A stretch of DNA of 64,000 nt from Xylocopa sonorina (lineage: Eukaryota > Arthropoda > Insecta > Hymenoptera > Apidae): contig NW_027490226.1 in the NCBI RefSeq assembly GCF_050948175.1, forward strand, positions 620,001-684,000. Reading direction: 5' to 3'. This document shows positions 37,401-50,954 of this stretch, piece after piece. The notes below the pieces were generated by a model. The model saw only the letters and a program-made list of their open reading frames with translations, had not been told where the DNA came from and did not search any database. The number at the start of each line of letters is the position of its first letter. Positions within the stretch are counted from its first letter, which is position 1. The translations under genes and the position numbers were made by a program.

Positions 37401-40400
37401 ATTTCCTTGCAAGGAAGTGTCGCATTTACATTCATTTGAAGTGTAGACGAGGAATACATGATACTTCGCAAATCATATTATATCTTACCATGAAACATAG
37501 AAATGAGATGCGATATTGCGTTTTAAGAAGCTTTAGAACTCTATTGCTACGATACGTAGACATCTGCAAACGCTATTTCTTAGCGAGGAAGTGTCGCATT
37601 CACATTCATTTGAAGTGTAGACGAGGAATACATAACACTTCGCAATGAATATTATATCTTATCATGAAACATAGATATGAGATGCAATATCTCGTTTTAA
37701 GAAGCATTTGAACTCCATTGCTTCGATACGTAGACGTCTGCAAACGCTATTTCCTTGCAAGGAAGTGTCGCATTTACATTCCATTGAAGTGTAGACGAGG
37801 AATACATGATACTTCGCAAATCATATTATACCTTACCATGAAACATAGAAATGAGATGCGATATCGCGTTTTAAGAAGAATTTGAACTCTATTGCTTCGA
37901 TACGTAGACGTCTGCAAACGCTATTTCCTTGCAAGGAAGTGTCGCATTTACATTCATTTGAAGTGTAGACGAGGAATACATGACACTTCGCAAATCATAT
38001 TATATCGTACCATGAAACATAGAAATGAGATGCGATATTGCGTTCTAAGAAGCATCAGAAATCCATTGCTTCGATACGTAGACGTCTGCAAACGCTACTT
38101 CCTTGCAAGGAAGTGTCGCATTTACATTCCTTTGAAGCGTAGACGAGGAATACATGATACTTCGCAAATCATATTATATCTTACCATGAAACATAGAAAC
38201 GAGTTGCGATATCGGGGTTTTAAGAAGCATTAGAAAGTTATTGCTACGATACGTAGACATCTGCAAACTCTGTTTCCTAGCGGGGAAGTATCGCATTTAC
38301 ATTCGTTTGAAGTGTAGACGAGGAATACATAACACTTCGCAAATCATATTATATCTTACCATGAAACATAGAAATGAGATCCGATATCGCGTTTTAAGAA
38401 TTATAAGAACTCTATTGCTACGATACGTAGACATCTGCAAACGCTATTTCCTTGCAAGGAAGTGTCGCACTTACATTCATTTGAAGTGTAGACGAGGAAT
38501 ACATGACACTTCGCATATCATATTATATCTTACCATGAAACATAGAAATGAGATGCGATATCGCGTTCTAAGAAGCTTCAGAAATCCATTGCTACAATAC
38601 GTAGACATCTGCAAACGCTATTTCCTTGCCAGGAAGTGTCGCATTTACATTCATTTGAAATGTAGACGAGGAATACATATCACTTCGCAAATCATATTAT
38701 ACCTTACCATGAAACATAGAAATGAGATGCGATATCGCGTTTTAAGAATCATATGAACTCTATTGCTGCGATACGTAGACATCTGCAGACGCTATTTCCT
38801 TGCAAGGAAGTGTCGCATTTACATTCATTTGAAGTGTAGACGAGGATTACATAACACTTCGCAAATCATATTATATCTTACCATGAAACATAGAAATGAG
38901 ATGCGATATCGCGTTTTAAGAAGCTTTAGAACTCTATTGCTACGATACGTAGACATCTGCAAACGCTATTTCTTAGCGAGGAAGTGTCGCATTCACATTC
39001 ATTTGAAATGTAGACGAGGAATACATATCACTTCGCAAATCATATTATACCTTACCATGAAACATAGAAATGAGATGCGATATCGCGTTTTAAGAATCAT
39101 AAGAACTCTATTGCTGCGATACGTAGACATCTGCAAACGCTATTTCCTTGCAAGGAAGTGTCGCATTTACATTCATTTGAAGTGTAGACGAGGATTACAT
39201 AACACTTCGCAAATCATATTATATCTTACCATGAAACATAGAAATGAGATGCGATATCGCGTTTTAAGAAGCTTTAGAACTCTATTGCTACGATACGTAG
39301 ACATCTGCAAACGCTATTTCTTAGCGAGGAAGTGTCGCATTCACATTCATTTGAAGTGTAGACGAGGAATACATAACACTTCGCAATGAATATTATATCT
39401 TATCATGAAACATAGATATGAGATGCAATATCTCGTTTTAAGAAGCATTTGAACTCTATTGCTTCGATACGTAGACGTCTGCAAACGCTATTTCCTTGCA
39501 AGGAAGTGTCGCATTTACATTCATTTGAATCGTAGACGAGGAATGCATAACACTTCGCAATGAATATTATATCTTATCATGAAACATAGAAATGAGATGC
39601 GATATCGCTTTTTAAGAATCATAAGAACTCTATTGCTACGATACGTGACATCTGCAAACGCTATTTCCTTGCAAGGAAGTGTCGCATTATATTCATCTGA
39701 AGTGTAGACGAGGAATACATGACACTTCGAAAATCATATCATATCTTTCCATGAAACATAGAAATGAGATGCGATATCGCGTTTTAAGAAGCATTAGAAC
39801 ACTATTGCTACGATAGGTAGATATTTGCAAACGCTATTTCCTTGCAAGGAAGTGTCGCATTTACATTCATTTGAATCGTAGACGAGGAATGCATAACACT
39901 TCGCAATGAATATTATATCTTATCATGAAACATAGAAATGAGATGCGATATCGCTTTTTAAGAATCATAAGAACTCTATTGCTACGATACGTGACATCTG
40001 CAAACGCTATTTCCTTGCAAGGAAGTGTCGCATTTACATTCATTTGAAGTGTAGACGAGGAATACATAACACTTCGCAAATCATATTATATCTTACCATG
40101 AAACATAGAAATGAGATGCGATATCGCGTTTTAAGAAGCATTAGAACACTATTGCTACGATAGGTAGACATTTGCAAACGCTATTTCCTTGCAAGGAAGT
40201 GTCGCACTTACATTCATTTGAATCGTAGACGAGGAATGCATAACACTTCGCAATGAATATTATATCTTATCATGAAACATAGATATGAGATGCAATACCT
40301 CGTTTTAAGAAGCATTTGAACTCTTTTGCTTCGATACGTAGACATCTGCAAACGCTATTTCCTTGCAAGGAAGTGTCGCATTTACATTCACTTGAAGTGT

Positions 40401-41553
40401 AGACGAGTAATACATAACACTTCGCAAATCATATTATATCCTACTATGAAACATAGAAATGAGATGCGATATCGGGTTTTAAGAATCATAAGAACTCTAT
40501 TGCTACGATACGTAGACATCTGCAAATGCTATTTCCTTGCAAGGAAGTGTCGCATTTACATTCATTTGAAGTGTAGACGAGGAATACATAACACTTCGCA
40601 AATAATATTATATCTTACCATGAAACATAGAAATGAGATACGATATCGCGTTTTAAGAAGCATTAGAACACTATTGCTACGATAGGTAGACATTTGCAAA
40701 CGCTATTTCCTTGCAAGGAAGTGTCGCATTTACATTCATTTGAATCGTAGACGAGGAATGCATAACACTTCGCAATGAATATTATATCTTATCATGAAAC
40801 ATAGAAATGAGATGCGATATCGCGTTTTAAGAATCATAAGAACTCTATTGCTACGATACGTAGACATCTGCAAACGCTATTTCCTTGCAAGGAAGTGTCG
40901 CATTTACATTCATCTGAATTGTAGACGAGGAATACATGACACTTCGAAAATCATATCATATCTTACCATGAAACATAGAAATGAGATGCGATATCGCGTT
41001 TTAAGAAGCATTAGAACACTATTGCTACGATAGGTAGACATTTGCAAACGCTATTTCCTTGCAAGCAAGTGTCGCATTTACATTGATTCGAATCGTAGAC
41101 GAGGATTGCATAACACTTCGCAAAGAATATTATATCTTATCATGAAACATAGATATGAGATGCAATATCTCGTTTTAAGAAGCATTTGAACTCTATTGCT
41201 TCGATACGTAGCCATCTGCAAACGCTATTTCCTTGCAAGGAAGTGTCGCATTTACATTCATTTGAAGTGTAGACGAGGAATACATAACACCTCGCAAATC
41301 ATATTATACCTTACCGTGAAACATAGAAATGAGAAGCAATATCGCGTTTTATGAATCATAAGAACTCTATTGCTACGATACGTAGATATCTGCAAACGCT
41401 ACTTCCTTGCAAGGAAGTGTCGCATTTACATTCATTTGGAGTGTAGACGAGGAATACATGATACTTCGCATATCATATTATATCTTACCATGAAACATAA
41501 AAATGAGATGCGATATCGCGTTTTAAGAAGCATTTGAACTTTATTGCTTCGAT
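31468..41553. repeat. Domain II HOR, copy H2 (58 monomers, 10086 bp)
   Basis: Same order as H1, offset 8175 at the start. It lacks one monomer near 32985, gains one near 36650 and one near 37200 relative to H1, and carries a 10-monomer insert at 39475-41211. Net 58 monomers minus 6 bp. Apart from these events, substitutions between H1 and H2 are few by eye. Confidence 0.85.
39475..41211. repeat. 10-monomer insert (1737 bp) in copy H2
   Basis: H1 and H3 pass directly from the CAATATCTCG monomer to CGTAGCCATCTGC, whereas H2 has 1737 bp between them (ten monomers minus 3 bp). The insert resembles H0: 40326-40685 matches 22239-22598 at offset 18087, and ATATCTTTCCATG at about 39744 matches the same rare variant near 21309. 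It lacks some monomers present in H0. It was probably acquired by unequal exchange with an H0-like copy. Confidence 0.82.
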
Positions 41554-44500
41554 TCGTAGACATCTGCAAACGCTATTTCCTTGCAAGGAAGTGTCGCATT
41601 TACATTCATTTGAATTGTAGACGAGGAATACATGACACTTCGCAAATTATATTATATCGTACCATGAAACATAGAAATGAGATGCGATATTGCGTTCTAA
41701 GAAGCATCAGAAATCCATTGCTACGATACGTAGACATCTGCAAACGCTATTTCCTAGCGAGGAAGTGTCGCATTCACATTCATTTGAAGTGTAGACGAGG
41801 AATACATAACATTTCGCAAATCATATTATATCTTACTATGAAACATAGAAATGAGATGCGATATCGGGTTTTAAGAATCATAAGAACTCTATTGCTACGA
41901 TACGTAGACATCTGCAAATGCTATTTCCTTGCAAGGAAGTGTCGCATTTACATTCATTTGAAGTGTAGACGAGGAATACATAACACTTCGCAAATAATAT
42001 TATATCTTACCATGAAACATAGAAATGAGATGCGATATCGCGTTTTAAGAAGCATTAGAACACTATTGCTACGATAGGTAGACATTTGCAAACGCTATTT
42101 CCTTGCAAGGAAGTGTCGCATTTACATTCATTTGAAGTGTAGACGAGGAATACATAACACTTCGCAAATCATATTATATCTTACCATGAAACATAGAAAT
42201 GAGATGCGATATCGCGTTTTAAGAAGCATTAGAACACTATTGCTACGATAGGTAGACATTTGCAAACGCTATTTCCTTGCAAGGAAGTGTCGCATTTACA
42301 TTCATTTGAATCGTAGACGAGGAATGCATAACACTTCGCAATGAATATTATATCTTATCATGAAACATAGAAATGAGATGCGATATCGCTTTTTAAGAAT
42401 CATAAGAACTCTATTGCTACGATACGTGACATCTGCAAACGCTATTTCCTTGCAAGGAAGTGTCGCATTATATTCATCTGAAGTGTAGACGAGGAATACA
42501 TGACACTTCGAAAATCATATCATATCTTACCATGAAACATAGAAATGAGATGCGATATCGCGTTTTAAGAAGCATTAGAACACTATTGCTACGATAGGTA
42601 GATATTTGCAAACGCTATTTCCTTGCAAGGAAGTGTCGCATTTACATTCATTTGAATCGTAGACGAGGAATGCATAACACTTCGCAATGAATATTATATC
42701 TTATCATGAAACATAGAAATGAGATGCGATATCGCTTTTTAAGAATCATAAGAACTCTATTGCTACGATACGTGACATCTGCAAACGCTACTTCCTTGCA
42801 AGGAAGTGTCGCATTATATTCATCTGAAGTGTAGACGAGGAATACATGACACTTCGAAAATCATGTCATATCTTACCATGAAACATAGAAATGAGATGCG
42901 ATATCACGTTTTAAAAGCATTAGAAATCTATTGCTACGATACACAGACATCTTCAAACGCTATTTCCTAGCAAGGAAGTGTCGCATTTACATTCATTTGA
43001 AGTGTAGGCGAGGAATACATAACACTTCGCAAATCATATTATACCTTACCATGAAACATAGGAATGAGATGCGATATCGCGTTTTAAGAATCATAAGATC
43101 TCTATTGCTACGATACGTAGACATCCGCAAACGCTATTTCCTTGCAAGGAAGTGTCGCATTTACATTCATTTGAAGTGTAGACGAGGAATACATGACACT
43201 TCGCAAATCATATTATATCTTACCATGAAACATAGAAATGAGATGCGATATCACGTTTTAAGAAGCATTAGAAATCTATTGCTACGGTACATAGACATCT
43301 GCAAACGCTATTTCCTTGCAAGGAAGTGTCGCATTTACATTCGTTTGAAGTGTAGACGAGGAATACATGATACTTCGCAAATCATATTATATCTTACCAT
43401 GAAACATAGAAGTGAGATGCGATATCGCGTTTTAAGAAACATTTGAACTCTATTGCTTCGATACGTAGACATTTGCAAACGCTATTTCCTTGCAAGGAAG
43501 TGTCGCAATTACATTCATTTGAATCGTAGACGAGGAATACATGATACTTCGCAAATCATATTATATCTTACCATGAAGCATAGAAATGAGATGCGATATC
43601 GCGTTTTAAGAAGAATTTGAACTCTATTGCTTCGATACGTAGACGTCTGCAAACGCTATTTCCTTGCAAGGAAGTGTCGCATTTACATTCATTTGAAGTG
43701 TAGACGAGGAATACATGGTACTTCGCAAATCATATTATATCTTACCATGAAACACAAAAATGAGATGCGATATCGCGTTTTAAGGAGCATTTGAACTTTA
43801 TTGCTTCGATACGTAGACATCTGCAAACGCTATTTCCTTGCAAGGAAGTGTCGCATTTACATTCATTTGAAGTGTAGACGAGGAATACATGATACTTCGC
43901 AAATCATATTATATCTTACCATGAAACATAGAATTGAGATGCGATATCGCGTTTTAAGAAAAATTTGAACTCTATTGCTTCGATACGTAGACATTTGCAA
44001 ACGCTATTTCCTTGCAAGGATGTGTCGCAATTACATTCATTTGAATCGTAGACGAGGAATACATGATACTTAGCAAATCATATTATATCTTACCATGAAA
44101 CGTAGAAATGAGATGCGATATCGCGTTTCAAGAAGCATTAGAACACTATTGCTACGATAGGTAGACATTTGCAAACGCTATTTCCTTGCAAGGAAGTGTC
44201 GCATTTACATTCGTTTGAAGTGTAGACGAGGAATACATAACACTTCGCAAATCATATTATATCTTACCATGAAATATAGAAATGAGATGCGATATCGCGT
44301 TTTAAGAAGCATCAGAAATCCATTGCTACGATACGTAGACATCTGCAAACGCTATTTCCTTACAAGGAAGTGTCGCATTTACATTCATTTGAAGTGTAGA
44401 CGAGGAATACATAACACTTCGCAAATCATATTATGTCTTACCATGAAGCATAGAAATGAGATGCGATATCGCGTTTTAAGAAGCATTAGAACTCTATTGC

Positions 44501-45431
44501 AACGATACCTAGACATCTGCAGACGCTATTTCCTACCAAGCAAGTGTCGCATTTACATTCATTGGAATCGTAGACGAGGAATGCATAACACTTCGCAAAT
44601 CGTATTATACCTTACCGAGAAACATAGAAATGAGAAGCAATATCGCGTTTAAAGAATCATAAGAACTCTATTGCTACGATACGTAGACATTTGCAAACGC
44701 TATTTCCTTGCAAGTAAGTGTCGCATTTACATTCATTTGAAGTGTAGACGAGGGATACATAACACTTCGCAAATCATATTATATCTTACCATGAAACATA
44801 GAAATGAGATGGGATATCGCGTTTTAAGAAGCATTAGAACTCTATTGCTACGATACCTAGACATCTGCAGACGCTATTTCCTAGCTCGGAAGTGTCGCAT
44901 TTACATTCATTTGAAGTGTAGACGAGGTATACATGACACTTCGCAAATCATATTATATCTTACCATGAAACATAGAAATGAGATGCGATATCGCGTTTTA
45001 GGAAGCACTAGAACTCTATTGCTACGATAGGTAGACATCTGCAAACGCTATTTCCTTGCGAGGAAGTGTCGCATTTACATTCACTTGAATCGTAGACGAG
45101 GAATGCATAACACTTCGCAATGAATATTATATCTTATCATGAAACATAGATATGAGATGCAATATCTCGTTTTAAGAAGCATTTGAACTCTATTGCTTCG
45201 ATACGTAGACATCAGCAAACGCTATATCCTTGCACGGAAGTGTCGCATTTACATTCATTTGAAGCGTAGACGAGGAATACATAACACTTCGCAAATCATA
45301 TTATATCTTACCATGAAACATAGAAATGGGATGCGATATCGCGTCTTAAGAATCATATAAACTCTATTGCTACGATACGTAGACATCTGCAAACGCAATT
45401 TCCTTGCAAGGAAGTGTCGCATTTACATTCA

Positions 45432-47520
45432 TTTGAAGTGTAGACGAGGAATACATGATACTTCGCAAATCATATTATATCTTACCATGAAACATAGAAG
45501 TGAGATGCGATATCGCGTTTTAAGAAACATTTGAACTCTATTGCTTCGATACGTAGACATTTGCAAACGCTATTTCCTTGCAAGGAAGTGTCGCAATTAC
45601 ATTCATTTGAATCGTAGACGAGGAATACATGATACTTCGCAAATCATATTATATCTTACCATGAAGCATAGAAATGAGATGCGATATCGCGTTTTAAGAA
45701 GAATTTGAACTCTATTGCTTCGATACGTAGACGTCTGCAAACGCTATTTCCTTGCAAGGAAGTGTCGCATTTACATTCATTTGAAGTGTAGACGAGGAAT
45801 ACATGGTACTTCGCAAATCATATTATATCTTACCATGAAACACAAAAATGAGATGCGATATCGCGTTTTAAGGAGCATTTGAACTTTATTGCTTCGATAC
45901 GTAGACATCTGCAAACGCTATTTCCTTGCAAGGAAGTGTCGCATTTACATTCATTTGAAGTGTAGACGAGGAATACATGATACTTCGCAAATCATATTAT
46001 ATCTTACCATGAAACATAAAAATGAGATGCGATATCGCGTTTTAAGGAGCATTTGAACTTTATTGCTTTGATACGTAGACATCTGCAAACGCTATTTCCT
46101 TGCAAGGAAGTGTCGCATTTACATTCATTTGAAGTGTAGACGAGGAATACATGACACTTCGCAAATCATATTATATCGTACCATGAAACATAGAAATGAG
46201 ATGCGATATTGCGTTCTAAGAAGCATCAGAAATCCATTGCTACGATACGTAGACATCTGCAAATGCTATTTCCTAGCGAGGAAGTGTCGCATTCACATTC
46301 ATTTGAAGTGTAGACGAGGAATACATAACACTTCGCAATGAATATTATATCTTATCTTGAAACATAGATATGAGATGCAATATCTCGTTTTAAGAAGCAT
46401 TTGAACTCTATTGCTTCGATACGTAGACGTCTGCAAGCGCTACTTCCTTGCAAGGAAGTGTCGCATTTACATTCCTTTGAAGCGTAGACGAGGAATACAT
46501 GATACTTCGCAAATCATATTATATCTTACCATGAAACATAGAAATGAGTTGCGATATCGGGGTTTTAAGAAGCATTAGAAAGTTATTGCTACGATACGTA
46601 GACATCTGCAAACGCTGTTTCCTAGCGGGGAAGTATCGCATTCACATTCATTTGAAGTGTAGACGAAGAATACACAACACTTCGCAAATCATGTTATATC
46701 TTACCATGGAACATAGAAATGAGATGCGATATCACGTTTTAAGAATCATATGAACTCTATTGCTTCGACACGTAGACATCTGCAAACGCTATATCCTTGC
46801 AAGGAAGTGTCGCATTTACATTCATATGAAGTGTAGACGAGGAATACATAACACTTCGCAAATCATATTATATCTTACCATGAAACGTAGAAATGAGATG
46901 CGATATCGCGTTTTAAGAATCATATAAACTCTACTGCTACGATACGTAGACATCTGCAAACTCTATTTCCTTGCAAGGAAGTGTCGCATTTACATTCATT
47001 TGTAGTGTAGACGAGGAATACATGATACTTCGCAAATCATATTATATCTTACCATGAAACATAGAAATGAGATGCGATATCGCGTTCTAAGAAGCATCAG
47101 AAATCCATTGCTACGATACGTAGACATCTGCAAACGCTATTTCCTTGCAAGGACGTGTCGCAATTACATTCATTTGAATCGTAGACGAGGAATACATAAT
47201 ACTTCGCAAATCATATTATATCTTACCATGAAACATAGAAATGAGATGCGATATCGCGTTTTTAGAAGCATTAGAACACTATTGCTACGATAGGTAGACA
47301 TTTGCAAACGCTATTTCCTTGTAAGGAAGTGTCGCATTTACATTCGTTTGAAGTGTAGACGAGGAATACATAACACTTCGCAAATCATATTATATCTTAC
47401 CATGAAACATAGAAATGAGATGCGATATCACGTTTTAAGAAGCATTAGAAATCTATTGCTACGGTACATAGACATCTGCAAACGCTATTTCCTTGCAAGG
47501 AAGTGTCGCATTTACATTCG
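45432..47520. repeat. 12-monomer tandem duplication (2089 bp), first copy
   Basis: Identity at offset 2089 (12 monomers plus one base, the extra base being in the ATCGGGG variant near 46560) begins at 45432, just after a base that differs (A at 45431, G at 47520). Rare shared variants include CTACTGCTACG near 46932 and 49021. Confidence 0.85.
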
Positions 47521-49609
47521 TTTGAAGTGTAGACGAGGAATACATGATACTTCGCAAATCATATTATATCTTACCATGAAACATAGAAGTGAGATGCGAT
47601 ATCGCGTTTTAAGAAACATTTGAACTCTATTGCTTCGATACGTAGACATTTGCAAACGCTATTTCCTTGCAAGGAAGTGTCGCAATTACATTCATTTGAA
47701 TCGTAGACGAGGAATACATGATACTTCGCAAATCATATTATATCTTACCATGAAGCATAGAAATGAGATGCGATATCGCGTTTTAAGAAGAATTTGAACT
47801 CTATTGCTTCGATACGTAGACGTCTGCAAACGCTATTTCCTTGCAAGGAAGTGTCGCATTTACATTCATTTGAAGTGTAGACGAGGAATACATGGTACTT
47901 CGCAAATCATATTATATCTTACCATGAAACACAAAAATGAGATGCGATATCGCGTTTTAAGGAGCATTTGAACTTTATTGCTTCGATACGTAGACATCTG
48001 CAAACGCTATTTCCTTGCAAGGAAGTGTCGCATTTACATTCATTTGAAGTGTAGACGAGGAATACATGATACTTCGCAAATCATATTATATCTTACCATG
48101 AAACATAAAAATGAGATGCGATATCGCGTTTTAAGGAGCATTTGAACTTTATTGCTTTGATACGTAGACATCTGCAAACGCTATTTCCTTGCAAGGAAGT
48201 GTCGCATTTACATTCATTTGAAGTGTAGACGAGGAATACATGACACTTCGCAAATCATATTATATCGTACCATGAAACATAGAAATGAGATGCGATATTG
48301 CGTTCTAAGAAGCATCAGAAATCCATTGCTACGATACGTAGACATCTGCAAATGCTATTTCCTAGCGAGGAAGTGTCGCATTCACATTCATTTGAAGTGT
48401 AGACGAGGAATACATAACACTTCGCAATGAATATTATATCTTATCTTGAAACATAGATATGAGATGCAATATCTCGTTTTAAGAAGCATTTGAACTCTAT
48501 TGCTTCGATACGTAGACGTCTGCAAGCGCTACTTCCTTGCAAGGAAGTGTCGCATTTACATTCCTTTGAAGCGTAGACGAGGAATACATGATACTTCGCA
48601 AATCATATTATATCTTACCATGAAACATAGAAATGAGTTGCGATATCGGGGTTTTAAGAAGCATTAGAAAGTTATTGCTACGATACGTAGACATCTGCAA
48701 ACGCTGTTTCCTAGCGGGGAAGTATCGCATTCACATTCATTTGAAGTGTAGACGAAGAATACACAACACTTCGCAAATCATGTTATATCTTACCATGGAA
48801 CATAGAAATGAGATGCGATATCACGTTTTAAGAATCATATGAACTCTATTGCTTCGACACGTAGACATCTGCAAACGCTATATCCTTGCAAGGAAGTGTC
48901 GCATTTACATTCATATGAAGTGTAGACGAGGAATACATAACACTTCGCAAATCATATTATATCTTACCATGAAACGTAGAAATGAGATGCGATATCGCGT
49001 TTTAAGAATCATATAAACTCTACTGCTACGATACGTAGACATCTGCAAACTCTATTTCCTTGCAAGGAAGTGTCGCATTTACATTCATTTGTAGTGTAGA
49101 CGAGGAATACATGATACTTCGCAAATCATATTATATCTTACCATGAAACATAGAAATGAGATGCGATATCGCGTTCTAAGAAGCATCAGAAATCCATTGC
49201 TACGATACGTAGACATCTGCAAACGCTATTTCCTTGCAAGGACGTGTCGCAATTACATTCATTTGAATCGTAGACGAGGAATACATAATACTTCGCAAAT
49301 CATATTATATCTTACCATGAAACATAGAAATGAGATGCGATATCGCGTTTTTAGAAGCATTAGAACACTATTGCTACGATAGGTAGACATTTGCAAACGC
49401 TATTTCCTTGTAAGGAAGTGTCGCATTTACATTCGTTTGAAGTGTAGACGAGGAATACATAACACTTCGCAAATCATATTATATCTTACCATGAAACATA
49501 GAAATGAGATGCGATATCACGTTTTAAGAAGCATTAGAAATCTATTGCTACGGTACATAGACATCTGCAAACGCTATTTCCTTGCAAGGAAGTGTCGCAT
49601 TTACATTCG
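47521..49609. repeat. 12-monomer tandem duplication (2089 bp), second copy
   Basis: Second copy of 45432-47520, with the periodicity continuing as a partial third copy to about 49910, where GACGTCTGC of the first copy becomes GACATCCGC. I noticed no internal differences by eye, which suggests a very recent event or an assembly duplication. Confidence 0.85.
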
Positions 49610-50954
49610 TTTGAAGTGTAGACGAGGAATACATGATACTTCGCAAATCATATTATATCTTACCATGAAACATAGAAGTGAGATGCGATATCGCGTTTTA
49701 AGAAACATTTGAACTCTATTGCTTCGATACGTAGACATTTGCAAACGCTATTTCCTTGCAAGGAAGTGTCGCAATTACATTCATTTGAATCGTAGACGAG
49801 GAATACATGATACTTCGCAAATCATATTATATCTTACCATGAAGCATAGAAATGAGATGCGATATCGCGTTTTAAGAAGAATTTGAACTCTATTGCTTCG
49901 ATACGTAGACATCCGCAAACGCTATTTCCTTGCAAGGAAGTGTCGCATTTACATTCATTTGAAGTGTAGACGAGGAATACATGACACTTCGCAAATCATA
50001 TTATATCTTACCATGAAACATAGAAATGAGATGCGATATCACGTTTTAAGAAGCATTAGAAATCTATTGCTACGGTACATAGACATCTGCAAACGCTATT
50101 TCCTTGCAAGGAAGTGTCGCATTTACATTCGTTTGAAGTGTAGACGAGGAATACATGATACTTCGCAAATCATATTATATCTTACCATGAAACATAGAAG
50201 TGAGATGCGATATCGCGTTTTAAGAAACATTTGAACTCTATTGCTTCGATACGTAGACATTTGCAAACGCTATTTCCTTGCAAGGAAGTGTCGCAATTAC
50301 ATTCATTTGAATCGTAGACGAGGAATACATGATACTTCGCAAATCATATTATATCTTACCATGAAGCATAGAAATGAGATGCGATATCGCGTTTTAAGAA
50401 GAATTTGAACTCTATTGCTTCGATACGTAGACATCCGCAAACGCTATTTCCTTGCAAGGAAGTGTCGCATTTACATTCATTTGAAGTGTAGACGAGGAAT
50501 ACATGACACTTCGCAAATCATATTATATCTTACCATGAAACATAGAAATGAGATGCGATATCACGTTTTAAGAAGCATTAGAAATCTATTGCTACGGTAC
50601 ATAGACATCTGCAAACGCTATTTCCTTGCAAGGAAGTGTCGCATTTACATTCGTTTGAAGTGTAGACGAGGAATACATGATACTTCGCAAATCATATTAT
50701 ATCTTACCATGAAACATAGAAGTGAGATGCGATATCGCGTTTTAAGAAACATTTGAACTCTATTGCTTCGATACGTAGACATTTGCAAACGCTATTTCCT
50801 TGCAAGGAAGTGTCGCAATTACATTCATTTGAATCGTAGACGAGGAATACATGATACTTCGCAAATCATATTATATCTTACCATGAAGCATAGAAATGAG
50901 ATGCGATATCGCGTTTTAAGAAGAATTTGAACTCTATTGCTTCGATACGTAGAC
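49465..50954. repeat. Amplified 3-monomer unit (522 bp, about 2.9 copies)
   Basis: Sequence repeats at exactly 522 bp over this interval. The trimer consists of a monomer beginning ACGTAGACATCCGC, one beginning at CGGTACATAGACATC, and one with AAGAAACATTTGAAC followed by GACATTTGC. The CGGTACATAG landmark recurs at about 49550, 50072 and 50594. The same trimer occurs once at about 43120-43640 in this HOR copy. Confidence 0.85.

Noticed and set aside
45432..49910. Assembly artefact as the explanation for near-identical duplications
   Set aside because: It cannot be excluded from sequence alone. The private substitutions between some copies and the in-register joints fit real recombination equally well, so it is kept as a caveat rather than a call.
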